A DNA stretch of 64,000 nt, from NCBI GenBank assembly GCA_043228905.1, contig JBHGNT010000022.1, forward strand, positions 2,790,001 to 2,854,000, read 5' to 3'. Of the stretch, positions 13,655 through 25,364 are shown piece by piece (positions within the stretch are counted from its first letter, which is position 1; each line of letters opens with the position of its first letter). The stretch comes from Azolla caroliniana. Lineage: Eukaryota; Polypodiophyta. The translations under genes and the position numbers were made by a program. Below the pieces are notes generated by a model. That model had not been told where the DNA came from. It searched no databases and saw only the letters and a program-made list of their open reading frames with translations.

Positions 13655-13785
13655 TGTCTTAACCATGGTTATGTGAGGACTTAACTCAAGTGACTTAACC
13701 ATGGTTAAGTGAGAACTTAACTCAAGTGCCCTTAACAATGGTTAAGTGAGAACTTAACTCAAGTGTCTTAACCATGGTTATATGA
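13655..13785 (+). repeat. Palindromic repeat array 1 (four units of about 36 bp)
   Basis: Four units carry the palindrome TTAACCATGGTTAA or a one-base variant (cores near 13659, 13695, 13732 and 13768), separated by TGAGAACTTAACTCAAGTG-like spacers. The same unit in the opposite orientation forms array 2 at 21660-21990. The array lies about 290 bp upstream of the TatC start. Confidence 0.88.
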
Positions 13786-13795
13786 GGACTTAAGT

Positions 13796-13798
13796 TGT

Positions 13799-13842
<44 letters not shown>

Positions 13843-13847
13843 AAGAG
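13796..13847. repeat. (GT)n(GA)n compound microsatellite
   Basis: About 13 GT units followed directly by about 11 GA units, next to array 1. Confidence 0.95.
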
Positions 13848-13865
13848 ATGTCCAAATTACCCTAT

Positions 13866-13995
13866 ATAGAGACCAAGTGGTCATGGGCTCAACCCCCTAC
13901 ATTCTTTAGTCTATTAAATTAAGAGAATATGTACGGTACAGAGTACATTATTAGAGCGGTAAGATAATTTGGTTTCGAACCCAAGACGTAGTGCT
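13866..13995 (+). other. Possible tRNA-like segments, weak
   Basis: Two short stretches resemble a T-arm or B box: one around 13880 (CATGGGCTCAACCCCC) and a clearer one around 13970 (TTTGGTTTCGAACCCAA), each preceded by an A-box-like GGT motif. No full cloverleaf forms. They may be worn SINE heads, given the clear SINE 200 bp away. Confidence 0.25.
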
Positions 13996-14178
13996 AGTAG
14001 TTCAAAAGAAAATGGAAATGGGATATATATACATATATATTGTTAACGGTCTTGATCTCAGAGAATTTTGGAGTTTCATTTAAGCGCGACGATTATTATG
14101 CATCCCACCCCAATTATGGGTTCATTCATCAGCAAGGCCCTTTTATCTCTACAAATAGAAGAGAAATTGTGGGTTGAT

Positions 14179-14378
14179 CAAACCCATGACGTGTTGGTGT
14201 AATGGTAATGGGGGAACACTCCAACCGCCAGGTTGGAGGTTCGAGTCTCCCCGCACCAACATACATGTATCTCACTCGTACCATTCGGTACACCCCTTGA
14301 TGGACTATGTAAAAACATGACTTCGTGTGAGTTGTAGCCTTCAGGCGAGCCAAAGAAAAGAAAAGAAAAGAAAAAATC
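14179..14378 (+). mobile_element. tRNA-derived SINE with target-site duplication
   Basis: The head at 14191-14262 is tRNA-like: matching ends GTTGGTG and CACCAAC, an A-box-like GTAATGGTAATGG, an anticodon-arm-like CCAAC/GTTGG stem and a B-box GGTTCGAGTCT. An unrelated body of about 90 bp follows and ends in an (AAAAG)n tail at 14352-14376. GTGGGTTGAT lies directly before (14169-14178) and after (14379-14388) the unit, as expected of LINE-driven retroposition. The tRNA head has irregular arm loops, so it is not an active tRNA gene. It lies upstream of TatC in non-coding DNA. Confidence 0.85.
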
Positions 14379-14388
14379 GTGGGTTGAT

Positions 14389-17300
14389 TAGCATTTATAG
14401 GGTTGGACGTTGCTTTTACAAGCGATTGCTAATCGCTCGTATCATCGTTGCTCCATTGAGTCTCTGCAAAGGCCAACATCTAAGGCTGAACAAGAATGGA
14501 AAGTACATAACTCTACTTATGGAGATAGTCGCAGATCTTAAAACATCGTTTGGCATTCTAGATTGTGACTTGTAGCGAAAGTCTTCATTTGGACAATTTT
14601 GATTAGGGGTATTCCTTTTGGGATTATCTCTAATGTTGTGTGGGCTACCAACAGGCAATTACTTCTTTTGCAATGTTCAAGTGGAAGATAATACTCATCG
14701 TTTCATGTAATGTTCAATTGCTTGTTAGATTTGGAGTTACGGTTCTCAAATTTGGCATGTTTTGTTGTCATGGTGTTATTTGGACGCCAAGACAATGGGT
14801 GTTTGCACAATTCACATAGGTTGACCCAAAATCACATACAGAGATAATTTTCCTATTTTAGAGATATTGGGGATTGTATCATAATTGGGATATGCACAAT
14901 ACTTCTGTATTTGATAGTAGGTATGGAATCAAAGCATATCTACGTAAGTTGAAGGGAGTACTAATGTGGCAATTTTCTTTATTAGAGCAAGTAGAAATTC
15001 TTTCCTCAGTTGAGTGTTTGTCTTGCCTATTAGCATTTCAAATTGTATAGTCGTAACCATACTCTATTGTGATACCCATTTTAAGTTGTGTTTTTCACAC
15101 AGAAAAAACGAGGAATCGGGGAACCTTGCCATAGGGCTCAAAGTCATCCCCAAAGTCGACCTTCTGGGGTGAACCGGAGGAACCCTTGAGTTGGAGATAT
15201 GATCAAACTATCTTGGAGAGCCAATCATTTTTTGGGCACAGATGTTTCCTCGAATCGTCTATATCCACTATTAAAATGTGAAAGACGAACAGATAGATAG
15301 ATTCGTATGTAGGTAGGTAAAAAATCAAGGAAATTTGGATGTAGGCAAAAAGCAAACATCATGGCAACCGGAAACTTGGTGGTCATGGGCCCAAAAAACC
15401 TATGACTGGATCATTGTGCCTTAGTGCTATATGATATCATCTTTAAGTTGTAGATAAGTAAGTGATCCTAGAGCGCAAAGCGCTTGCTCATCTGCACCGA
15501 GATAATACACCCTAAATGAAAACTCCTTACTACTCTCCAATAACCATCAACCCCTAACATTATTGGATACTAAGCGTTTTGGGACCTAGAGATGCATTGT
15601 TGGATCCTTTCTCAAAGTACAAATTGAAAATGCTTTGTTAGCATAAAGGAATGGAGCTCATTCGCTATGACCTACAATTCTAGATGTAGTACATTCAAGA
15701 AGAGGGAAAATGGCTTCTATTTCAAAGCCATTTGTTTGATTTGCAATAGCCTCGACAATCCTTCTTGACATTGACACGTGTTTGGATCTTCAAAAATTTA
15801 TCAATATGTTTGTATAGTTCGATGTTTGATCCACCTTTTGTTGATACATGAGTCGATGTAATAAGAATAGTATACTTATGAATGTGAGAGTTATTGCACT
15901 CATTATGAACATTACGAAATGTCACGCAAAGCAAAACTTTGGGGTTAGCTTCTAGCCTTGTGGACAGTGGTGTGAATGGTGAGCTTTCAATTCATGAATC
16001 TCTTGAATTCAAACAAGTTCAAAAAAGCTTTCGGAAGGTTTGGTTGAATATGAGATCACTTGGATTTTTTGGAAATACACTCTCATGGGGTGCTAGATCG
16101 GAGAATACAAGACCTAAGTCAAACATAAAGCCCACAACCATTTATTCACAAACACTCTTTTTCACATCAAGAGTTGGTTAAGTAGCTTTCAAGACCACAA
16201 GTGATACTATATTTTAAGCACACACCAAAGACATGATTGAAGGTCAAATACCACAATTTACTCTAGTTTTGTGTTTAAAACAAAAGGCTTGGAATTGTCT
16301 CATGTACAAGAGATTCATCTAGAGATAATGTATACCAAAAGAAGATTGTTCAATTGCAATCTTGGGTAAAAACATATATGAAAGTGCATAAGGTAGCATT
16401 GTAAAGTAGAAGTTCAAGTATCACCATACATGTTACACAAGAAACTTTGATATCGATACTAGTGTGGTGAGAGACATCTTATCATGGGAAGAAATTTTCA
16501 ATTTTGTTGCTTTATAACACAATATTGGGGGTAGATAATCGTGCAACCCAATGATCTTGATCAAAAAATAATTGGTCAAATAAAGATGTGTGCTTGAAGG
16601 AACGCGCCCCTTTGAGCTCCATTGTCTCTTTGGTGTCTCAAAGCTTCAATAAGCTCAATGTAAGCTATTGAGACGAACGACTAAGTTTGAAAAGTAAAAG
16701 AAGCAATGACGAAAAAGAAGAGAAGTGATGTACCCATACAAAGAATAGGTCTAAATGGAAGAGTTTAGACCTCCCAAGACCACCCACCAAATCCATACCA
16801 TAGCATTATGTTTTTTAAAATACTTTTATCTTAATTTTTTAATCTTATCCAAATGTTCCCTCTTAAACTACAAAATCAACTAAGCTTTTAATGGTCTCCA
16901 CTCAACTAATCCTAATCAATTCGATCCAATGGGTAAACAAACATCTGTGGCCTCACAGTTACAACTTTTTCAAATTGTACAAACTAAGCATGATGTTGTA
17001 ATAATAATGAAAGTTGATATAGATATAGAACTATATTTATAACGAGCACATGCCAAATCCAATTTGAACTTTATTGTGCTCTAGATTTGTATCCAAAGAT
17101 TCGCTTTCCCTTCGATTACTTGTATTGCAATTTAAAGCCATCTATTTGAATTAACCACCAAAGTTTATGGACTTAAAATACACCAACTACAACCAAAGTA
17201 CTCAAATCTGTCATTTTAAAGCCATGGTTAAAGTGAACACTAAAAACCAAAGTAACTGAATGTGCCATTGTGAATGGTGGCCAAAGTGGAGACTAAAAAA

Positions 17301-17825
17301 CCACAACTAATGTAGTCGAGTGTGCCACTATAAAGCCATGACTAAACTGGACACTAAAAACTAGATATGCATTGGAGACCCTCACTTGCTCAGTTCTATG
17401 GTGATAATAGGATCACAATTTTTTTGGCTAGACATGAAACCATCCTATCCCAATGATGAACCCTCAACTAAAAGATTGCATTTAAGCAAGGGTTTAGGGT
17501 AACATATAATATACATTTGTATGCAATTATTCATTAGTTCATCCATTAAAGCAAAAAGCCACTTCTACGGTCACATGTAAATTTTGAATTCAGCTATGGT
17601 AACAAAAATCATTCTAACAGAACAGTAGCTGATGATGAAAAAGAAACACGAATAACATTTTCAAAAAGCAAATAAAACTACACTGACATCCGAACAATGT
17701 TCTCTCTTACAAAACTCAATTGCAAAAAGGAAATGTTGTTCTTTCTCAACGAAAGTAGCATTAACAAGGAACCTGGATGTGGATCCAAGGAAAATACAAT
17801 GGAGAGCGCTGAATTGTGATGTGTT
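14389..17825. other. Intergenic region between P0 and TatC, no gene seen
   Basis: About 3.4 kb without recognisable coding sequence, apart from the diverged tandem repeat at 17191-17362. Short open frames (for example around 15722-15934 and 15939-16181) show no family motifs and no plausible exon chain. Confidence 0.5.
17191..17362. repeat. Diverged tandem repeat, three units of about 54-60 bp
   Basis: Three units each begin AACCAAAGTA or AACCACAACT and end near GACACTAAAA, with a GTGCCATT-like middle. Units differ at many positions. The array is about 460 bp downstream of the P0 stop codon. Confidence 0.7.
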
Positions 17826-20800
17826 CTAATCAAAAAGGCTGAAGCCCATATCATCATCTGACTCTTCTTCAGGTTCGGCCTTTTTCTCTTCGACAGCTGC
17901 TGCTGCTGGTGCAGAAGATTCTCCACCACCAAGAGGAGCTGCAGTTGATGCTGAAGCTGCAACTGCAAACTTGGATGGATCCTATATATAGAAAAAATTC
18001 AATAATCACTCCTTAAAAACAGACAAGTAAATAAAAACAGATTTAAAGGATGATTCAAAAAGACAAGCAGGTAGATAAACACACATTTAAACAATGATTT
18101 AAAAAGGCTTTTGATCTTCAATCATTTAACAAGCATTCAAAATCACGCATTAATCAAATCAGAATAATAAAAAACTCACTTAAATTTATATAGAGCATGT
18201 CATACAAAATTATGATACAAGAGTAAATATCATTTGCTGAAAAACATTTGAGAATACAATATTCAAGAGGGTCAAAAGTAACCATCCAAAAGCATTCAAT
18301 TTTTCTAAAACATTATAACAGATTCAACTATAAAAAACATTGAAATTCAGAAAAATTCAGCCAGTGAACATCAAAGACCTTCTAAATTGATATAAACAGA
18401 AATGATCAATCAAAGAAAAGCTTTTCAGAATCGTGTACAATATTCAAAGAAAAGCATTGAAATTTACACAACACTATCAAACACCTAATTGATGATAAGC
18501 ATTTGCAGATAGAAGAAGCCAAAACATACATTAAAAAATAATCTAAATTTATAAATGAAATAAAACAAAAACGAAAGCATCACATTTTACTTTAAAAAAT
18601 CCAACAATCCATCATTGAGAATTCAATTGCATCTAAAAGGACCAGCAAAACAAGCAAAAAACAACCAGACACTTACCTTCAAAAACTCCTTGATCTGATC
18701 AGCTTGAGGGAATGAATACGAGGTTTCAATTGCAACAGATACAACATTCTTATAAGCATTTGCAAACATGTGAGGAGCAGCTGCAAGGGTAGGATAGCTC
18801 AAACCCAAGGATAATGCTGCAACCATAGAAACACCAGTCGCAAATTTCTCGATAAGATCTTCTTCAGTAAGATCCAGGACTGCAGGATCAAACACTGACC
18901 CACTGTCATATACCGTCTGGACTACTAAACCATAAGAAAATGGTCTTATTGCGAGCTTTGCAAGCAATGCAGCCTCTGAAGAACCCACTTTCTCACCCTT
19001 GTGGATAAGCTCCACAGGGGCTATAATTTCGACAGTACCCTTGTTAATCTTGGTGGGAATGTTAAGGACCTATAAATGCCAAGCAAAATCACAATCAAGT
19101 AGGGATAAGGAAATAGAATTATCCATCTTGTCCTTAAATACTTACAAAAAGTATTCTTGACAATATTCCAGATTAGTTTCATGAGAAAGAGTTTCAGTTG
19201 AAGGAATTCTCATTTATGTTGACTGAAAGAGAGAGAGAGAATGAAAGAAAGAAAGATATATTAACGTCTTCTAAGGCCAAAATTGGCCCATGAGACAATT
19301 GGTTTACAACAAAATGGGATATTTACCCATTCATCGAAAGTAAACAATGAAATAAAAGTGCTAGAAAGCTCCCTAAATTCAGATTACGGAATTTCTCAGG
19401 TATATCTACTAAGAAAGTGTGCAAGATTAATCAATGCAATCTGGAAATTGATTTGAAGGAAGGAGCTAAAGTACAATAATCATGCATATAACTAGCAAAG
19501 AACAATGATTGGTTTTAAATCGATCAAATTGTGCATTGAATCGATATAGAACATTAATAGCCATAATGGTGAGAGGTAATAGCTTCTTAGTATAATACAT
19601 GATATATAGTCATCCTACAGTCGTCCATCATGATTTAATCATATTATTTCTATTAATCATGATATAATCCATAATCAGGGCTAAGAGAGATGATATCCTT
19701 AAAAGGGAAGAAATAATACTTAATCAAATCATTAATCTACGAAAAATCTATTCATTTCATATCTAAGAATTTTAATCATGCTTATATTCCCATACAAAAT
19801 AAACAAAGTTCCGCTTAATAAACAATTTGAAGAAGGCATACCTGGAAGAAAGATGTCTGAGAGGGATCCAGACCAGTGTTTCCAGGGGGAACAACAACAT
19901 CAATAGGCGCTACAAGACCAACCCTAGCAGGAGCTCCAACCTAGCATTGTACCAAATGTGTATTAATACTCAATATCATGACAAAGAAACACAGATAAAG
20001 CACTTCACACATGATAGGCAAACGAAGATATGTGATTAATAGATAACGTCAAAACAATTCGATTTTAAGAATATAATAGCACAAATTCAGCAACACGACA
20101 AGTTCAAAAACAATTAAGCACAATGCCAGATAATAAATATATTATCAAGATTTCACAAAGAAATGGTGAGACACCATCAAATAGAGATGATCGCGTAATA
20201 GCATCATACCTTGTACTTCGCAATCTCTTCACGGACTTCCTTCAGATCACCCTTAGTAAAGATGAGACCAACATTTCCCTGAATAGTGAAAGATGAAGAT
20301 TGTCATTTACAGAAGGGATAAAAAAACATGCATATGTCTAGAGAATGGACATAAACCACATTGCCAATTTCTTAACGGACTGATTATGGACATACCTAAA
20401 TTCTATGTTCCACATAAAAAGACCACGAATGATACCGCAGGACAAGAAGCAGATTGGGGAACATATGATTGTTTTCATGCACAAGGTTACAAATAATACA
20501 ATATAAAACATAACGCAAATAAGAGCAAAATATTTAAGTAAGAATCATATCAAAAGATGTGGTTTTGGTGCAACAATTCAACTAAAGGAACAAGCAATTC
20601 AGTGGAAACATAATCAAAGTAGTGAGCATTAGAACGAAAATCTAATAAACCGAACACGGGCTTCCATGAAAGCCAAACTGATGGAACGAAGAGGAACGTG
20701 ATTTGTATGAATAAATATGCATAAGAAAAAGTTTTTTGGAAAATCGAAGCTAAAAGAGGATAGTTTTCGTGAAGATACATATTTCTGTGAGAAACTTAAG

Positions 20801-21370
20801 CAAAAGAGCATGACATATGGGAAAGCTTAACTGAAAGAGTAACATTCTAAACAGAGAAAGCAAGCATTTGATTTCCAAAAAAACAGCATAGATACAAGAC
20901 TTAAGGTGCAAAATGAAAACGAAGGAACAAAGACTTTGCTGGACGATCCAACCAAAGGAATGAGGGCATTTCATGCGAGAAATTCGCAAGCGAGGGAATA
21001 ATTACGATGGAATTATATATGAGGAATCCAGCAACGAAGAAGCAACATGCCCGCATTATAATCAGTCAGAAAATCACATGCAAACATTTACACATAAAGA
21101 TAGAGTACTTACAACTAGCAAAGGGAGAATATTAAGCCACTGAGTGTTGCCAGATTTCTCACAGTAGATACGAATTGTCCTCTTCATCATTGTATTCTTC
21201 CCCATCAGAACAACAGAGTCAGGACGGAGACCCTTCCTGATACCTTGCATCTGTGTAGATCCAACGTTGTCAGCAGCACAGATCAGCACACGCTCATATT
21301 GTTCCAGAAGCTCACACATCTTCTTGTCATAATGAACCTTCTTCTCCGCCTTTGTCCCCTTAAACCCCAT
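17826..21370 (-). CDS. RPP0: 60S acidic ribosomal protein P0 (5 exons)
   Basis: P0 anchors the ribosomal stalk: it binds 28S rRNA in the GTPase-associated centre and carries two P1/P2 dimers that recruit elongation factors. Exons 21370-21113, 20278-20210, 19940-19842, 19069-18677 and 17981-17826 have GT..AG introns and stay in phase, giving 324 aa, the usual plant length. The N-terminus [20 protein letters not shown] and GIRKGLRP...[10 protein letters not shown] belong to the L10 RNA-binding domain; [14 protein letters not shown] and [18 protein letters not shown] follow. An Ala-rich hinge leads to the acidic tail and the stalk signature [11 protein letters not shown] (314-324). The ATG at 21370 begins the conserved [11 protein letters not shown]. 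Three telo-box motifs lie just upstream. Confidence 0.96.
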
Positions 21371-21463
21371 AGCTACAGTCGCAAGAAAGACAGCAAAGAA
21401 ATAATAGAATCACGGAAAGAAGTGGAGATGGAGATGGGGAAAGATTGTGTACAAATGTGTTAG

Positions 21464-21589
21464 AAACCCTAATTCCTTAGTGTGTGTGTCAGAAACCCTA
21501 AAATGCTTCTGTTTGATGATAAACTGTAGGGGGCCAAGCCAGAGAGAAGTATCACTGGACAAGGTGGACTGCTGTCTCTTTAACCCTAA
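21464..21589. promoter_or_regulatory. Three telo-box motifs upstream of P0
   Basis: AAACCCTAA occurs at 21464-21472 and 21493-21501, and AACCCTAA at 21582-21589, about 95-220 bp upstream of the P0 start. Telo boxes are well known in promoters and 5' UTRs of plant ribosomal protein genes, where they help couple expression to cell division. Confidence 0.7.
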
Positions 21590-21659
21590 AGAAGAAACCA
21601 TGGCTATGGAGAAGAAGCAGAATATATAGACACAGAGACAACGGGGGAGGGTTGCCCTA

Positions 21660-21990
21660 GCTTAACCATGGTTAAGGGACTAGAGCTAAATTCTCACTTA
21701 ACCATGGTTAAGCCACTTGAGTTAAGTTCTCACGTAACCATGGTTAAGACACTTGAGTTAAGTTCTCACTTAACCATTGTTAAGGGCCAAGGCACTTGAG
21801 TTAAGTTTTCACTTAACCATGGTTACGACACTTGAGCTAAGTTCTCACTTAACCATGGTTAAGGGACATGAGTTAAGTTATCAATTAACCATGGTTAAGG
21901 CACTTGAGCTAAGTTCTCACCCAACTATGGTTAAGAGACTTGAGTTAAGTTCTCACTTAACCATGGTTAAGGTACTTGAGCTAAGTTCTT
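21660..21990 (-). repeat. Palindromic repeat array 2 (about nine units)
   Basis: About nine units of 36-47 bp carry TTAACCATGGTTAA or near variants, spaced by CACTTGAGTTAAGTTCTCA-like sequence. This is the reverse complement of the array 1 unit. Copies differ at a few positions, including one AACTATGG and one ATTGTTAA variant. The array lies about 290 bp upstream of the P0 start, the same distance as array 1 from the TatC start. Confidence 0.9.
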
Positions 21991-21995
21991 AGTGC

Positions 21996-22439
21996 TCACT
22001 AATGCACAACATAACTAGTAGGCGACGCATGTGATAGTGCTTCCAATGCTACCATTGATAATGATCAAGAGAACCCAAATTGATCCCCTGTTGTATCCCT
22101 CACCACTTAATTCCTCCGAATGAACATATTTTATCGTGTTACCTTATGGGGTAATGGAAATGGCGGACATGCCTTCCTATAGACCTATAAATATTTGGTT
22201 AATCTCTAGCCAACCTTCTAGACGTCTCCTAGAGGAGAACTAAAATACAAAAATATACCTTTTTAAGTGTTGAATGTGTCTTTGAATGCCATATTGACCA
22301 TGGAAGACAAAAGTGTCCCTCATATGCTAATTATGCCCATTGTTGTTGGGTGGGGGTTACGTGTGGGGGGAGAGAAGGAGAGAGACACACACATAGAATG
22401 AGAGGGAAAATGAAAATGAGTGGAAGAACACAAGTTGAG
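21996..22439. other. Intergenic boundary region, nothing recognised
   Basis: About 440 bp between array 2 and the copia remnant. No coding homology, RNA gene or clear LTR end is seen, although the copia 3' end could extend into it. Confidence 0.5.
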
Positions 22440-23998
22440 GGGTAACACCTGTAAACCCATTGGCAAGGTAGGGGCTTCCTTTTGGTTGGTAGTTCGACCA
22501 ACGCCCATGTGTCATTTTATCGAATTGACTCCATCTCGGATCGCATGGCTTGCTGCCATGTTTCAGCATCTAGCGTGGCCATGGCTTCTACATAGGACCA
22601 CGATTCACCTATGTCCATAAAGTGGACGTAGTCCAAGCCTGGTTGATAGAACTCTGTCAGCTTTCGGACTCATCCGGATCTCCTTAGTGCCAAATTGATA
22701 GGTTCGGATTCTTCAACCTAAGAGTTTGGTCGGTTGCATTTTGTGAACTTTTGTCCGATGGAGATTTATTTGGGGATTCTCTTTGGTCATGATCTTGCTT
22801 ATGTGTTGGATCTACCCCTACCTTAGGAGTATTCGACCAGTGAGTTGATACCTTGGCCAATTCGGATTGGTCATTTGGCATTGTGGCCGATTCGGCCCTG
22901 GTCATTTTTCTAGCCGATTGGAATTTGGTTATTGAACCATTTGCCGATTGGGGTTCAGTTGGGGGGTTGATGGCCGAATCGGGTTTAGTATATGACATTT
23001 TGGTCTCAGAATCAGATTGGGAGAGATCAAAACTGACTCTCTTACCGATTCAGGGCTGTTTACAGGCCGAGATGATCGAATATTCATTGAAAACCACGTC
23101 ACTCTGGATCAAATTCCAGTTCTCTAGGTTCCATAGCATGTAGCCAAAGTTATCGTCCGTCCCATATCCAAGAAAGGCGTATTTTCTTGAATGGGGGTGC
23201 CAGCTTGGTTCATTTATCCCTCAATACATATGCATAAGTCTCGCACCCGAATATGTGAAGCCGATTGTAACTCGCATTTCGGCTCAACCATAGTGCTTTT
23301 GGCACTTGAAGCTTGATTGCTTTTGATGGTGACAGATTTATCAGGTATACTATAAATCTAGCTTTAGTCCTGCTTGTTGGAGCATAGCCGTCATTAGTTC
23401 TTGTACAGTCCACTTCATCCGTTCGGCCACACCATTTTGCATGTGTAGAGGATGGTCCTTTGGTGCCGGATCCCGTTTTTTACTTTGTAGCCGGATCGGT
23501 TTTCAACTTCAGTCATTCACCAAGCGAAAACCTCAAGCGCTTCATCCTTGGACTTAATTGAGTAAGCCTAAACTTCTCATGTACAATCATCGACGAAAGT
23601 GATGAAGTACCCTGAGCCGCTAAGAGATCTTTTGGGCATCAACCTGCAGATGTTGGTATGAATTAGCTCTAGGGGTTGTTGTACCGTCTCGTAGTGCAAA
23701 GAGTGAGGACTTCGGATCTGCTCCCTATATCGACAATGCTTGCAAAAGTCCGTTTCAACATGTTAGAGTTTTGGTATGCAACCGATTGCCGATAGACGTT
23801 CCACTCCGGCTTACGCCATATGGCCGAGTCGGCCATGCCACAACGATGTTGTCAGCACTTAGGCTATGTTCAATGATTTCTCTGGATTGATTATTGTGAG
23901 CGGGTACACATTGTTGTACTTCACGCAATGGCCAATTCTCAGATTCCCTCTCGTGATATGCCATGATGACTCGCTCAATGTTGTCCTATACCCATCTT
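22440..23998 (-). pseudogene. Degenerate Ty1/copia pol remnant (GAG-pre-integrase to RT start)
   Basis: Read on the minus strand from 23998 down, the remains appear in copia order. They include a GAG-pre-integrase segment with LWHGRLGHM (about 23860), an integrase core with LELIHT and YFITFVDDCT (about 23640), and QNGVAERMKWTVQE (about 23430). The segment with NLSPSKAIKLQVPKALWL and LHIFGCETYAYVLRDK (about 23300), FLGYGTDDNFGYMLWN (about 23150) and the RT start with EMESIR and LPCQWVYR (about 22470) follow. Many stops and frame changes interrupt it. It ends where the RT palm should begin. No LTR could be assigned to it. Confidence 0.85.
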
Positions 23999-24407
23999 TG
24001 TCACGGACGGGTAGAGCAAGGTAGAACAGAATAGAGCTAGGCAAGAGCAAAGTAGAGCAAAGCTAGGGTAGATGACAAGATACTGAGAGATGAGTAAGAA
24101 GCAGAAGACAAAATACTGAGAGATGAGCGAGAAGTAGAAGATAGATGACGTTGAATATTTGATTCCGTAACTGGTGTTGTTCACCTTGATTGGGATCAAG
24201 GTGAACCCTTGTATTTATACAATTCCAGGAGTTCTGCATGCAAGTAGAGGGAGTTTCATGTAGGAGCTTCTAGAAAGTTCCAAAACTTTTTGGAACATCA
24301 GCAAGAGATATCATGATTTTATGTTTGATCAATTGGCTAGACTAATTGACTACATAAACAAAGTCATGGGTTCGAAACCCATCTTGACTTGACATATATA
24401 TATGACA
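23999..24407 (-). repeat. LTR of chromovirus remnant F
   Basis: The 409-bp unit has TGTCACGG...TATGACA ends. It is placed by the purine tract AAAGGGACGATAA just upstream of its U3 on the minus strand (plus 24408-24420) and by a partial copy at 24541-24741. A TATA box TATAAATA is read on the minus strand near 24212-24219. About 30 nt downstream, at the expected RNA start, an 11-bp perfect inverted repeat with a 4-nt loop lies at 24180-24205. A tRNA-like segment with a perfect T-arm (ATGGG TTCGAAA CCCAT, 24366-24382) lies near the U3 start on the opposite strand. Confidence 0.75.
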
Positions 24408-24540
24408 TTATCGTCCCTTTAAGGCCACCCTTGAAAACTCCGCCTTAGTTTCTGTGGATATCGTTTATGAAATGCCCGAACTACGTCCGGGGCATGCTTG
24501 AGATGTTGTGTCAGCTCCCATGTTGCTTCGGAAATTGGGT
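24408..24540 (-). pseudogene. Chromodomain end and polypurine tract of element F
   Basis: On the minus strand the segment reads ISEATWELTQHLKHAPDVV then VRAFHKRYPQK, which matches the second half of a chromodomain as found at the integrase C-terminus of chromoviruses. The polypurine tract and 3' LTR follow directly. The rest of the element is missing. Confidence 0.7.
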
Positions 24541-24741
24541 ATCAGATCAAGGTGAACCCTTGTATTTATACATGTGCATGAGCTTCTAGAAAGTTCCATA
24601 ACTTTTTGGAACATCAGAAAGGGATATTGAACCTATATGTATTGGCATTTACATCATGATTCTATGTTTGATCAATTGGCTAAACTAATTGACTACATAG
24701 ACAAAGGCGTGGGTCCGAAACCCAATATCTTGACTTGACGT
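24541..24741 (-). repeat. Partial second LTR of element F (U3 only)
   Basis: About 200 bp match the U3 half of the LTR at 23999-24407, including the TATA region, the GTTTGATCAATTGGCTA segment and the tRNA-like T-arm. The match stops at the expected RNA start. The fragment joins the chromodomain remnant directly, so nearly the whole internal region of F has been deleted. Confidence 0.7.
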
Positions 24742-25364
24742 TGTCGCGAAGATTCCACCGGGGTCTTGGACTGGGGAGGATGTTCGCAGAATTATTGAAG
24801 AGATGACGATCAATGTAAGATTAGATGAAATTTGTTCACTTGAGAAGAAGAAAGATTGTACACTTGAGAAGTAGAAATATATGAAGAAGATAAAGACAAA
24901 TATAATTATATTGATGATAGTGGTGTTGGTGATATCACATATTGAGCCCCCCTTACACAAGCCCAACTAGAGGCTTTTATAGGTCTTTCCATGCTTGTGA
25001 CATGCACAAAACCATGGGCTAAAACCATGGTTTTGTTTTGTGCACACGGTTTTGCTTATGTTATGCACAAACCATGGGTTTAGAACCATGGTTTTGTGCA
25101 CATGGTTTTCTATGGCTGTTTCATCTATAATTCGTATATAGAAAGGAAATACATAAAATCGACACTATATGATAGTTGTCCTAATGGTAAGGCAAACATC
25201 TTGTATCTTAGAGGTGCAAGGTTCAAACCTTGCTTGCACCCGTCAGTATGAACTCAAGTGCCACTAGGCCTTAGGCTTATTTGCTAAGTGCATGTGCAAT
25301 GTTGCACATCCTTGGTTTATTCATCTCACTAGGTTTCACACCGTAGCCGAAAATCGTCACGACA
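24742..25364 (-). repeat. 3' LTR of minus-strand element J
   Basis: The 623-bp unit has TGTCGCGAAG...TCACGACA ends, like the LTRs of elements B, D and E. On the minus strand it follows a purine tract and a hairpin shared with those elements (25365-25402). It holds several AAACCATGGTTT palindromes (25010-25110) and a tRNA-like segment (about 25170-25243) with a T-arm GCAAGGTTCAAACCTTGC, on the strand opposite to the element. Confidence 0.7.

Noticed and set aside
14191-14262. A functional tRNA gene
   Set aside because: The anticodon and T loops are the wrong size, and the unit continues into a SINE body with an A-rich tail and flanking duplications.
15722-16181. Possible coding exons between TatC and P0
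   Set aside because: No family motif, no splice-compatible neighbours and ordinary AT-rich composition.
21660-21990. A CRISPR-like array or a repetitive protein gene (repeated LELSSHLTMVK reading)
   Set aside because: This is plant nuclear DNA; the spacers are part of the repeat, not unique, and the open frame is a by-product of the repeat length.
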